A stretch of 9,602 bases of DNA, taken from JANYGM01 sp043764015. Lineage in GTDB: Bacteria; Bacteroidota; Bacteroidia; Cytophagales; Thermonemataceae. The notes below the pieces were generated by a model. The model ran no database searches. It had not been told where the DNA came from and was given only the letters and a program-made list of their open reading frames with translations. Positions 1-5,853 of this stretch are shown here, piece after piece (positions within the stretch are counted from its first letter, which is position 1; every line of letters begins with the position of its first letter). The translations under genes and the position numbers were made by a program. The DNA is taken from the NCBI GenBank assembly GCA_043764015.1, contig JAYUKY010000088.1, forward strand, positions 1 through 9,602, written 5' to 3'.

Positions 1-58
1 TGGTACGTACCAGAATGGTACGTACCAGAATGGTACGTACCAGAATGGTACGTACCAG
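1..58. repeat. 15-bp tandem repeat with a palindromic core
   Basis: The unit TGGTACGTACCAGAA occurs three times exactly (1-15, 16-30, 31-45), followed by a fourth copy ending at 58. Each unit holds the perfect 12-bp palindrome TGGTACGTACCA. The array touches the window edge, so its full length is unknown. The 15-bp period keeps the aminotransferase frame open on the minus strand, encoding G-T-Y-H-S per unit. Whether it is a coding repeat or an intergenic repeat that has disrupted the gene cannot be decided from this window. Confidence 0.95.
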
Positions 59-647
59 CGTGGCGTATTTTTCGTATATTTTCTTGAAATTGTGTTGCAC
101 CCAATGCTTCTGCAGCATCTTCCACGACTATCAAATTATATTTTTCAGAAATTTCCATTATTGCTTGCATTTGACACATATTCCCAAGCGTATGTACAGG
201 CATAATGGCACTTACACGCCTTCCCGTAGGTTTATGTATACAAACATTATCTTTTAAAATACAATTTTCTTCTAAAAACTTGATAATAATTTGTTCGTTC
301 ATTTGCCAAGTTTCTGGACAAATATCCACCAAAATAGGTTCTGCACCCAAATAAGTAATGGCATTGCAAGAGGCGACAAAAGTAACATTAGGAACAAAAA
401 CATAATCTCCAGCCTGCACGCCCACTATTTGGAGTGCAAGATGCAAAGCAGCCGTTCCGCTTGCGAGAGAAACGGCATATTTTGTGCCTGTAAAATCTTT
501 TACACTTTCCTCAAAACGCTCAATATAACTCCCGACAGAAGTTATCCAATTGCTTCTGATGCAATCTACAACATATTTTTCTTCATTTCCTTGCAAATTA
601 GGCGTGCAAAGTGGTATGCGAAATTGGTAATATTTTTGATTTGACAC
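1..647 (-). CDS. LegC-like DegT/DnrJ/EryC1/StrS family PLP-dependent sugar aminotransferase, N-terminal part
   Basis: I translated the minus strand by hand. The frame is open from a GTG codon at 645-647, two codons after an in-frame stop at 651-653, to the left edge: 215 codons with the C-terminus missing. No ATG lies near the N-terminus, so GTG is the likely start, 22 nt or so after a promoter candidate. Family landmarks are SGTAALHLAL (residues 63-72, cofactor phosphate-binding turn), NVTFVAS (87-93), GRRVSAIMPVHTLGN (142-156) and VVEDAAEALG (175-184), where D177 should contact the PLP pyridine nitrogen. The catalytic lysine would lie beyond the window. The order of motifs resembles LegC-type enzymes that aminate UDP-4-keto sugars for legionaminic- or bacillosamine-type glycans; the exact substrate cannot be told. 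After residue 184 similarity to the family fades, and residues 198-215 are a G-T-Y-H-S repeat, so the gene may be broken here or carry an expanded loop. Confidence 0.85.
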   Translation of the reverse strand, partial: MSNQKYYQFRIPLCTPNLQGNEEKYVVDCIRSNWITSVGSYIERFEESVKDFTGTKYAVSLASGTAALHLALQIVGVQAGDYVFVPNVTFVASCNAITYLGAEPILVDICPETWQMNEQIIIKFLEENCILKDNVCIHKPTGRRVSAIMPVHTLGNMCQMQAIMEISEKYNLIVVEDAAEALGATQFQENIRKIRHAGTYHSGTYHSGTYHSGTY

Positions 648-675
648 TTTTTATTCAAAATTTTAGTTGTTTTAA

Positions 676-683
676 CAAATTTA
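676..683 (-). promoter_or_regulatory. Candidate -7 element for the aminotransferase gene
   Basis: Read on the minus strand this is TAAATTTG, an exact match to the Bacteroidota -7 consensus TANNTTTG. It would place the transcript start near 669 and give a leader of about 22 nt before the GTG start at 647, similar to the leaders of the other promoters in the window. No TTG is seen at the usual upstream spacing, and the surrounding DNA is very AT-rich, so a chance match is possible. Confidence 0.4.
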
Positions 684-711
684 GTTTATTTTTTTTTGAT
701 TGCTAATTTTT

Positions 712-743
712 TTTGTATTTCAGATAAAAACCCATTATCTTTG
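712..743 (+). promoter_or_regulatory. Bacteroidota-type promoter for the hypothetical gene at 772
   Basis: A -33 TTTG at 712-715 is followed after exactly 20 bases by TATCTTTG at 736-743, a full match to TANNTTTG with the preferred spacing. The transcript start would fall near 750, leaving about 22 nt without a Shine-Dalgarno sequence before the ATG at 772. This is the best promoter in the window and probably also drives ispH. Confidence 0.75.
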
Positions 744-771
744 ATAAAAAATACAATAACAACATTATTAT

Positions 772-1248
772 ATGCTAGATACTGTGCGTCTTGCTTACTC
801 TAAGGCAATAGAAAGTAGTGCAAAAACAGAAGAGTTTGCTAAAATTTTACTAGCTGAAACAACTCAAAGTAGTGCTGACAATGTTACTGAAAATGCTATT
901 ATTACGGCTTATAAAGGTGCTTTAGAGGCTTTAAGGGCAAAACACGCTTGGATGCCTTTCAATAAATTAGCTTATCTAGACAACTCTAAAAAGTTTTTTA
1001 TCACTGCCATAGAAGCTGCACCAAACGACATAGAAATACGGTTTTTAAGATTTTCTATACAAAGTAATTTACCTATTTTTTTGATGCAAAGCCCTAATAT
1101 TCAAGAAGATAAAGAGATTATTATTAAAAATTTAGAACAAAATACCTTAGATGCTCGTTTTGTTGAAGTAATTGCCACGTTTGTCTTGAAATCTGGGCAG
1201 TGCAATGGAAAAGAAACGGAATTTTTGATTAGTAAGATTCCACAATAA
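772..1248 (+). CDS. Conserved hypothetical protein, TPR-like alpha-helical
   Basis: The product has 158 residues. The ATG at 772 is the first after the promoter and sits about 22 nt past the predicted transcript start. I see no signal peptide or membrane segment. The core has helix-rich segments: AKHAWMPFNKLAYL (about 55-68), a KKFFITAIEAAPNDIEIRFLR stretch (about 73-93) that reads like a TPR helix pair, and a proline-containing NLPIFLM. From memory, Bacteroidota carry a family of unnamed proteins with the same pattern (AKH-x-W/F-NP-x-KL, then E-x-RFLR-x-x-x-Q); some of those have a signal peptide that this one lacks. It lies 42 bp upstream of ispH on the same strand, so co-transcription is likely, but that does not give a function. 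I do not recognise a biochemical role. Confidence 0.85.
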   Translation: MLDTVRLAYSKAIESSAKTEEFAKILLAETTQSSADNVTENAIITAYKGALEALRAKHAWMPFNKLAYLDNSKKFFITAIEAAPNDIEIRFLRFSIQSNLPIFLMQSPNIQEDKEIIIKNLEQNTLDARFVEVIATFVLKSGQCNGKETEFLISKIPQ

Positions 1249-1290
1249 AAACATTTAACACCAAAAAATGGCTTACTGAGCTACTATTTT

Positions 1291-2139
1291 ATGTTTAATC
1301 TGAAAGTTAGTATTGATGATAATTCTGGTTTTTGCTTTGGTGTCGTTTATGCTATAGAAATGGCAGAAGATATTTTAAATGAAGATGGAAAACTCTATTG
1401 TTTGGGTGATATTGTCCATAATGATGAGGAAGTCAAGCGTTTGCAAGATAAAGGACTTCAAATTATCAACCACGAAGATTTGAAAAATATTCGTAATGAA
1501 AAAGTGCTTATACGAGCGCACGGAGAGCCTGCCTCTACCTACGAACTTGCCCTAAACAATAATATTGAGCTTATTGATGCCTCTTGTCCTGTAGTTTTGA
1601 AACTCCAAAACCGCATCAAAAATTCGTATGATAAAAAAGAAAACATCTATATTTATGGCAAACATGGACACGCAGAAATCATAGGACTTTTAGCACAAAC
1701 AAGCAATGAAGCAACTGTTTTTCAAGACATTAACGAGCTAATTCCTGTTGATGAGTTGCCTAAAAAACTGACACTTTATAGCCAAACCACCAAAAGTACC
1801 AAAAACTTTTATGACATCAAGCAAACGCTAGAAGACGCTGGTATTGAGGTCAATGCGAATGATACTATTTGTCGGCAAGTGTCAAATAGAGATATAGAAT
1901 TACGTACTTTTGCTACTAAATTTGATAAAATTATTTTTGTGGCTGGTACAAAATCTTCCAATGGGAAAGTGCTTTACAACGTCTGTAAGGAAACAAATAC
2001 CAATACTTTCTTTATTTCTAATGCTTCTGAAATAGATAAAAATTGGTTTTTGAGTAACGAAACAGTTGGCGTTTGTGGAGCGACTTCTACACCAATGTGG
2101 CTAATGGAGGAAGTAAAAACAGTTTTGGAAAGTTTATAA
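1291..2139 (+). CDS. ispH: 4-hydroxy-3-methylbut-2-enyl diphosphate reductase
   Basis: IspH reduces HMBPP to IPP and DMAPP, the last step of the MEP isoprenoid pathway, using a [4Fe-4S] cluster in the cytoplasm. The product is 282 residues, normal for short-form IspH. The three cluster cysteines are visible: C15 in GFCFGV, C99 in DASCPVV and C194 in DTICRQVSNR. Substrate-pocket residues are also present: H43 (VHND), H77 (RAHGEP), H127 and E129 (GHAE), QTT at 165-167, SSN at 222-224 and S266 in GATSTP. The start is the only ATG that leaves the N-terminal cysteine motif complete. It follows the hypothetical gene by 42 bp without a clear promoter, so the two probably share the promoter at 712-743. 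The next gene, crtZ, acts further down isoprenoid metabolism. Confidence 0.97.
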   Translation: MFNLKVSIDDNSGFCFGVVYAIEMAEDILNEDGKLYCLGDIVHNDEEVKRLQDKGLQIINHEDLKNIRNEKVLIRAHGEPASTYELALNNNIELIDASCPVVLKLQNRIKNSYDKKENIYIYGKHGHAEIIGLLAQTSNEATVFQDINELIPVDELPKKLTLYSQTTKSTKNFYDIKQTLEDAGIEVNANDTICRQVSNRDIELRTFATKFDKIIFVAGTKSSNGKVLYNVCKETNTNTFFISNASEIDKNWFLSNETVGVCGATSTPMWLMEEVKTVLESL

Positions 2140-2142
2140 TAG

Positions 2143-2171
2143 CCCCTAAATCCCTTACGCTACGCTAGGGG
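2143..2171 (+). terminator. Inverted repeat after ispH, possible terminator or dispersed-repeat remnant
   Basis: CCCCTA (2143-2148) and TAGGGG (2166-2171) can pair around a 17-base loop, starting 4 bases after the ispH stop codon. A short ACTTT follows but there is no real T-run, so it is a weak intrinsic terminator at best. The flanks GCCCCTAAATCCC and AGGGGACTTT resemble a C4TAAA/AGGGG hairpin that I remember as common between genes in Cytophagales, here with a loop insertion that carries ACGCT twice. Confidence 0.45.
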
Positions 2172-2242
2172 ACTTTAAATACATAAAATGCCGTTGTTTG
2201 TGTTTTGATAAACAATTATAAATTAAAATTATAGGTTTAGAA

Positions 2243-2710
2243 ATGATTATTTTATTGAATGTTTTTTTGGTTGTTGGTACATTCTTTTTTATGGAAGGTG
2301 TGGCGTGGGTTACGCATAAGTACGTGATGCACGGCTTTCTGTGGAGTTGGCACAAGTCGCACCACGAGCCACACAACGACACTTTTGAAAAAAATGATTA
2401 TTTTGCTGTTGTTTTTAGTGTACCTTCTGTTCTGACAATTATGGCAGGCTTTGAGTTTGAGGTGGTTTCTTTTCTCAAATGGGTTGGTTTTGGCATTTTG
2501 GCTTATGGCATCTTTTATGTACTTTTTCACGATATTTTGGTACATAGACGTATCAAAATTAAGTTTATAGCACGAAGCCGTTACCTACGCCGTATGATAA
2601 GAGCGCACAAAGTACATCATAAATATCTCAAAAAAGATGGTGCAGAGGCTTTTGGCTTTCTTTATGCACCAAAAAAATATGATAATTCTTTGGAACAAGT
2701 AGTGAAATGA
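2243..2710 (+). CDS. crtZ: Beta-carotene hydroxylase, CrtZ type (fatty acid hydroxylase superfamily)
   Basis: CrtZ adds the 3 and 3' hydroxyl groups to beta-ionone rings, giving zeaxanthin from beta-carotene. It is a membrane di-iron oxygenase. The 155-residue product has the full set of histidine motifs: HKYVMH (25-30), HKSHH plus H44 (37-44), HDILVH (96-101) and HKVHH (122-126). Hydrophobic segments lie at about 2-22 and 54-100. The length fits bacterial CrtZ. It follows ispH by 103 bp with a hairpin in between, and no consensus promoter is visible at a usable distance, so it may be read through from ispH. The organism is therefore probably yellow to orange, though other crt genes are not in the window. 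Distinction from other sterol-desaturase-like hydroxylases rests on the compact size and histidine spacing. Confidence 0.93.
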   Translation: MIILLNVFLVVGTFFFMEGVAWVTHKYVMHGFLWSWHKSHHEPHNDTFEKNDYFAVVFSVPSVLTIMAGFEFEVVSFLKWVGFGILAYGIFYVLFHDILVHRRIKIKFIARSRYLRRMIRAHKVHHKYLKKDGAEAFGFLYAPKKYDNSLEQVVK

Positions 2711-2770
2711 TTTCTACATCAAACCTTGTTTTCAGATTACTGTTTAACACTACTTTGCCATGTTTTAAAA

Positions 2771-2806
2771 TTTGCAGAAAAAGTATTAAAAAAATATGTA
2801 CTTTTG
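2771..2806 (+). promoter_or_regulatory. Candidate promoter for thyA
   Basis: TACTTTTG at 2799-2806 matches the -7 consensus TANNTTTG. The nearest upstream TTTG (2771-2774) is 24 bases away, slightly longer than the usual 19-21, so the -33 half is doubtful. The transcript start would be near 2813, giving a leader of about 26 nt before the ATG at 2839. Confidence 0.5.
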
Positions 2807-2838
2807 CGCAAAATTCTAAAACTTCCTATTCCCTTTAA

Positions 2839-3633
2839 ATGAAACAATATCACGACTTATTACAACATATTTTAGATAACGGAACGCAAAAACACGACCG
2901 TACAGGTACAGGCACAATAAGCGTTTTTGGTTATCAAATGCGCTTTAATCTTAAAGACGGATTTCCGCTTGTTACAACCAAAAAAATACATCTCAAATCA
3001 ATTATACACGAGCTTTTGTGGTTTTTAAATGGTGAAACAAACATTGCTTATCTCAAAGAAAATGGCGTAAGTATATGGAATAGCTGGGCAGATGAAAATG
3101 GTAATTTAGGTGATGTTTATGGCAAACAATGGCGCACTTGGGAAACGCCAAATGGCACGACAATAGACCAAATTTCGGAGCTTGTCAAACAACTAAAAAC
3201 TAACCCTGATAGCCGTAGAATGATTGTAAGTGCGTGGAATGTGGCTGATTTGGGCAAAATGGCACTTAGTCCTTGCCATTGTTTATTCCAATTTTATGTG
3301 GAAAATAACAAACTTTCTTGTCAGTTGTACCAGCGTTCTGCGGACACTTTTTTGGGCGTACCGTTTAATATTGCCTCGTATGCGCTCCTGACTATGATGC
3401 TGGCGCAAGTGTGTGAGATGGAATTAGGAGAATTTATTTGGACTGGTGGAGATACACATCTCTATCTAAATCATTTGGAGCAAGCAAAACTACAACTCTC
3501 TAGGGATTTGCGCCCACTTCCAACTATGAAAATAAACGAAAATGTCAAAGATATTTTTTCATTTGTTTATGAAGATTTTTCTTTGGAAAATTATAATCCG
3601 CACCCACATATAAAAGCGGAAGTAAGCGTTTAA
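2839..3633 (+). CDS. thyA: Thymidylate synthase
   Basis: ThyA methylates dUMP to dTMP with 5,10-methylenetetrahydrofolate, producing dihydrofolate. The 264-residue product has the same length as the E. coli enzyme, and key residues fall at the same numbers: R21, W80, Y94, R126 and R127, the nucleophile C146 in LSPCHC, R166-S167 in YQRSADTFLG, D169, N177, H207 and Y209. The C-terminus ends in AEVSV, so the gene looks intact. It has its own promoter candidate, 128 bp separate it from crtZ, and it is followed by a large nested palindrome before a convergent gene. Dihydrofolate reductase, which often follows thyA, is not present here. Confidence 0.98.
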   Translation: MKQYHDLLQHILDNGTQKHDRTGTGTISVFGYQMRFNLKDGFPLVTTKKIHLKSIIHELLWFLNGETNIAYLKENGVSIWNSWADENGNLGDVYGKQWRTWETPNGTTIDQISELVKQLKTNPDSRRMIVSAWNVADLGKMALSPCHCLFQFYVENNKLSCQLYQRSADTFLGVPFNIASYALLTMMLAQVCEMELGEFIWTGGDTHLYLNHLEQAKLQLSRDLRPLPTMKINENVKDIFSFVYEDFSLENYNPHPHIKAEVSV

Positions 3634-3637
3634 GAAA

Positions 3638-3654
3638 GAGGTACGAAGTTAGAA
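3638..3654 (+). repeat. Short dispersed repeat after thyA, copy 1
   Basis: The 17 bases GAGGTACGAAGTTAGAA begin 4 bases after the thyA stop codon. A second copy, on the minus strand at 5831-5847 just after the lpxC/fabZ stop, matches at 15 of 17 positions. Both lie in the same orientation relative to the gene they follow. Confidence 0.6.
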
Positions 3655-3679
3655 ATACAAACATTCATTTACAACATAT

Positions 3680-3856
3680 TAGAGTTTTATAGCTTGATTA
3701 TGAATGACTTATATAATAAGTCACTTTTTAACCACCCCCAACCCCCTCCTTAGGAAGGAGGAGAATTTTGTCCCCCTCCTTTTGAAGGAGGGGGTTGGGA
3801 GTGGTTTTAATGTTTGTTTTATGCTAAATGCTTGATAATCAAGTAATAAAACTCTA
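3680..3856. repeat. 177-bp nested inverted-repeat element between convergent genes
   Basis: Outer arms 3680-3701 and 3835-3856 pair at 20 of 22 positions. Inside, arms 3730-3751 and 3785-3806 pair at 21 of 22 positions (the motif runs AACCACCCCCAACC on one side). All share one centre near 3768. Each inner arm also folds on itself: CCTCCTT/AAGGAGG at 3745-3761 and CCCCCTCCTT/AAGGAGGGGG at 3772-3794 with a 3-base loop. A further hairpin, TGACTTAT/ATAAGTCA, lies at 3704-3722 in the left arm only. The right arm ends 3 bases before the PAP2 stop codon. It could be a MITE-like or REP-like element, and it may also separate the convergent transcripts. The C-rich inner motif resembles repeats I remember from other Bacteroidota genomes. 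Confidence 0.85.
3772..3806 (+). terminator. Strong hairpin, probable terminator for thyA
   Basis: A perfect 10-bp stem (3772-3781 with 3785-3794, loop TTG) is followed by GGTTGGGAGTGGTTTTAATG and then more T-rich DNA, which suits termination of plus-strand transcription. In the minus direction the hairpins are followed by an A-run instead, so termination of the PAP2 transcript is less certain. Confidence 0.45.
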
Positions 3857-3859
3857 TTA

Positions 3860-4507
3860 TTAAAATAATTTCCCAGCTAATTTTTTATTTTCTTTGAGAT
3901 ATTTTTCAAATGAAAAGAAGAAAATAAAAGTTAAAAAAGTGGCAATAACGCTTCCTGCATACACATCACCTAAAAAATGTTGTTGTAGATAAATTCTAGA
4001 AAAACCAGATAAAAGTGCCAACCAAAAGCATACAAACGCTACAAAACTATTTTTAGAAAGCAAAGCAAGCACCAAGAAAATAGTAAAAACCTGCGTAGTA
4101 TGCCCAGAAGGAAAACTATTATAAGAATTTATATCTATATCTATTACAAAATTAAGTTTAGTATTTATAGTTGAGCTAAGTTTTTCAAAATATGGTTTTG
4201 GGCGCAAATATTCTGGGAAAACCATTTTTTTTAGAAATTGGACAAACATACCATTAAAAGTAAACGCCACAAACATTAAAAGTGCGCTATAATAGTTTTT
4301 TAGTACCACACACAACAAAATAGCAATAATTACAAATTGCCATTCTCCAAAAAAATTAGCCACTACAAAAAAACTATCCCCAAAAGCAGAATGATAATTA
4401 TTGAAAAAAAGATGAATATCCGTTTTTGAATAATTGAGCAAAAAATAGCCTCCAATTATCCAAAAAGCAATAAGAGGAAGCAAAAAACTAAGTATTTTTG
4501 TTTTCAA
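3860..4507 (-). CDS. PAP2-family membrane phosphatase
   Basis: The 215-residue integral membrane protein belongs to the type 2 phosphatidic acid phosphatase family, which removes phosphate from lipid phosphates and diphosphates such as undecaprenyl diphosphate, phosphatidate or lipid A. Motifs 2 and 3 are intact: PSGH at 133-136 and SR-x5-H-x3-D at 170-181 (H177, D181). Motif 1 reads K94 ... R102-P103, one residue longer than the classic K-x6-RP spacing. Hydrophobic segments fall at about 5-25, 45-69, 73-92, 138-150, 154-170 and 184-200. The start is a TTG (4505-4507): an in-frame stop lies at 4526-4528 and no ATG or GTG occurs between. It follows the nuclease-like gene by 24 bp and is probably co-transcribed. 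Given lpxC upstream, lipid A dephosphorylation is possible but unproven. Confidence 0.88.
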   Translation of the reverse strand: MKTKILSFLLPLIAFWIIGGYFLLNYSKTDIHLFFNNYHSAFGDSFFVVANFFGEWQFVIIAILLCVVLKNYYSALLMFVAFTFNGMFVQFLKKMVFPEYLRPKPYFEKLSSTINTKLNFVIDIDINSYNSFPSGHTTQVFTIFLVLALLSKNSFVAFVCFWLALLSGFSRIYLQQHFLGDVYAGSVIATFLTFIFFFSFEKYLKENKKLAGKLF

Positions 4508-4531
4508 AATAAGGATTTTAGTGTGCTAAAT

Positions 4532-5785
4532 TTAGCCAATTTTTTCTATGATTAAGTCTAAATTAAATGCATCAGAAATAATTTTTAAATATTTTATTTT
4601 ATCTTCTGTACCTATACTTGTCATTACAAAGATTTTAGATGATATACGGCGTTGTCCGTAAGTTTGATGCTTTTTATCTCCCACCAAAGAAACACCCTTT
4701 ATCATTATTCCTAAATTTTTTATTTTACCCAAACCTATTTCTTGGAGTGTTTTTATATATGTTTCCGTTGCATTATGTTCAAAAAAAACTGTTTCATCAG
4801 GAAAAGTTACTTTTATACGTGCTGGTGCTGTTTTTGTATCATTGAAAAACGTATTATCAATTTGTTTCACTTCTTCTTTATTATCAATAGGCTTTATACG
4901 AACTCTTAGATTTTGCGTTGTTTGTTCCAAATTTTTGATAATTTGTTGGACATTTTCTATATCACTATCATTATCAATATATTTCATAGACATTCTTAGC
5001 ATATTTGCCGTTTTTTCTAAGTTTTTTACTTTTTCTGCAATACTTTGTTTGAAGAGTGTCTGACTATCCGAAAATGCTTCATTTTCAATGGAAACAGCCA
5101 TTTTATCAATGATGCCTTGCAAGATTTCCTTCAAAATTGGGCTAAATTTCTCTACTACTTTTGCATCAACAACGCCAATAGAAAGTTTGCTAATAAAAAA
5201 GTTCACAAAACCATCAGAAGGCTGATTTAGCTCGTTTTTGATTATTTCTGTGAGTTGATTTGTGTAATTTTGGTTGATTTTATTGGCTTTTATTTCCGCT
5301 AAAATCTCGCCTACATCAAATCTGCTTTTTTGAAATTTTGAAAGTTCCAATACTTCAATCTCCTTAAAATCAGTAATATCTATCTCTAAAAATGGCACTA
5401 TATCCATTTTATTAGGAGCTACCAAATCTGTATAAAAACGGTATATTTGCCCGTTGGTTAGTATGGCAAATTTCGCATCAGTAACGTGAAAATACCTCTC
5501 TAATTGTGTTTTATGAACATCAAGCTTTTCTTTTAGGTGCTTACATTCAATGATAATAATTGGTTTTTCGTTGCTAAAAATGGCATAATCTACTTTTTCA
5601 CCTTTTTTCGTACCAATATCTGTCGTAAATTCTGGCACAACCTCAGAAGGGTCTGAGCTATCATAACCTAAAATACTAATGAAAGGCAAAACAAAAGAGG
5701 TTTTTGTACCTTCTTCTGTTGTTACTTTATCTTTTCTATTGATAAATTGTTCTCCTAATCTTTTTATTTCGTCTTTAAAATCCAT
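4532..5785 (-). CDS. Solitary protein with type I restriction enzyme R-subunit N-terminal (PD-(D/E)XK) domain
   Basis: The 417-residue product starts with a domain like that of COG4748 and HsdR_N proteins: SFVLPFISILGYD (30-42), an acidic E52 region, D66 in KVDYAIF, and E80-C-K82 in IIIIECKHLKEKL, followed by Q94 in TQLERYF. D66, E80 and K82 form a plausible PD-(D/E)XK nuclease triad. Residues 205-310 are helical with coiled-coil character and include a duplicated stretch of about 28 residues (253-280 and 283-310, both with a KNLE-x-T core). The last 100 residues form a small separate domain (RIKVTFPDETVFFEH, then GVSLV, then an FVMTS strand) of a kind I have seen at the C-terminus of other nuclease-like proteins. 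There is no helicase motor and no hsdM or hsdS nearby, so it is not a classical type I enzyme. It lies between lpxC/fabZ (68 bp gap) and PAP2 (24 bp gap). Confidence 0.85.
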   Translation of the reverse strand: MDFKDEIKRLGEQFINRKDKVTTEEGTKTSFVLPFISILGYDSSDPSEVVPEFTTDIGTKKGEKVDYAIFSNEKPIIIIECKHLKEKLDVHKTQLERYFHVTDAKFAILTNGQIYRFYTDLVAPNKMDIVPFLEIDITDFKEIEVLELSKFQKSRFDVGEILAEIKANKINQNYTNQLTEIIKNELNQPSDGFVNFFISKLSIGVVDAKVVEKFSPILKEILQGIIDKMAVSIENEAFSDSQTLFKQSIAEKVKNLEKTANMLRMSMKYIDNDSDIENVQQIIKNLEQTTQNLRVRIKPIDNKEEVKQIDNTFFNDTKTAPARIKVTFPDETVFFEHNATETYIKTLQEIGLGKIKNLGIMIKGVSLVGDKKHQTYGQRRISSKIFVMTSIGTEDKIKYLKIISDAFNLDLIIEKIG

Positions 5786-5830
5786 ATTTTAGCTATTTTT
5801 GATAAAATTGTATTCATTCATACCTCCAGC

Positions 5831-5847
5831 TTCCAACCTCGTACCTC
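5831..5847 (-). repeat. Short dispersed repeat after lpxC/fabZ, copy 2
   Basis: Read on the minus strand this is GAGGTACGAGGTTGGAA, 6 bases past the lpxC/fabZ stop codon. It matches the copy after thyA (3638-3654) at 15 of 17 positions. Bacteroidota intergenic DNA often carries such short degenerate motifs; its role is unknown. Confidence 0.6.
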
Positions 5848-5853
5848 AAAAAA

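Noticed and set aside
1..58. CRISPR array or plasmid iteron array at the left edge
   Set aside because: The units are directly abutting without spacers and lie within an open coding frame; no replication initiator gene is present.
15..644. Plus-strand ORFs at 15-257 and 291-644
   Set aside because: They lie opposite the aminotransferase frame, which shows clear family motifs; their translations have no recognisable domain.
2188..2208. Tiny upstream ORF (six codons) before crtZ as a leader peptide
   Set aside because: It has no start-site support and no codon pattern typical of attenuation, so chance is the simpler explanation.
2231..2238. TAGGTTTA as a -7 promoter element for crtZ
   Set aside because: It ends 5 bases before the crtZ ATG, so the transcript would start inside the gene; no other consensus is visible at a usable distance.
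2155..2545. Minus-strand ORFs over the crtZ region
   Set aside because: They are antisense to a gene with a full set of catalytic histidines and have no features of their own.
4532..5785. Complete restriction-modification system
   Set aside because: Only an R-subunit N-terminal-like domain is present. There is no helicase motor, methyltransferase or specificity subunit in the window.
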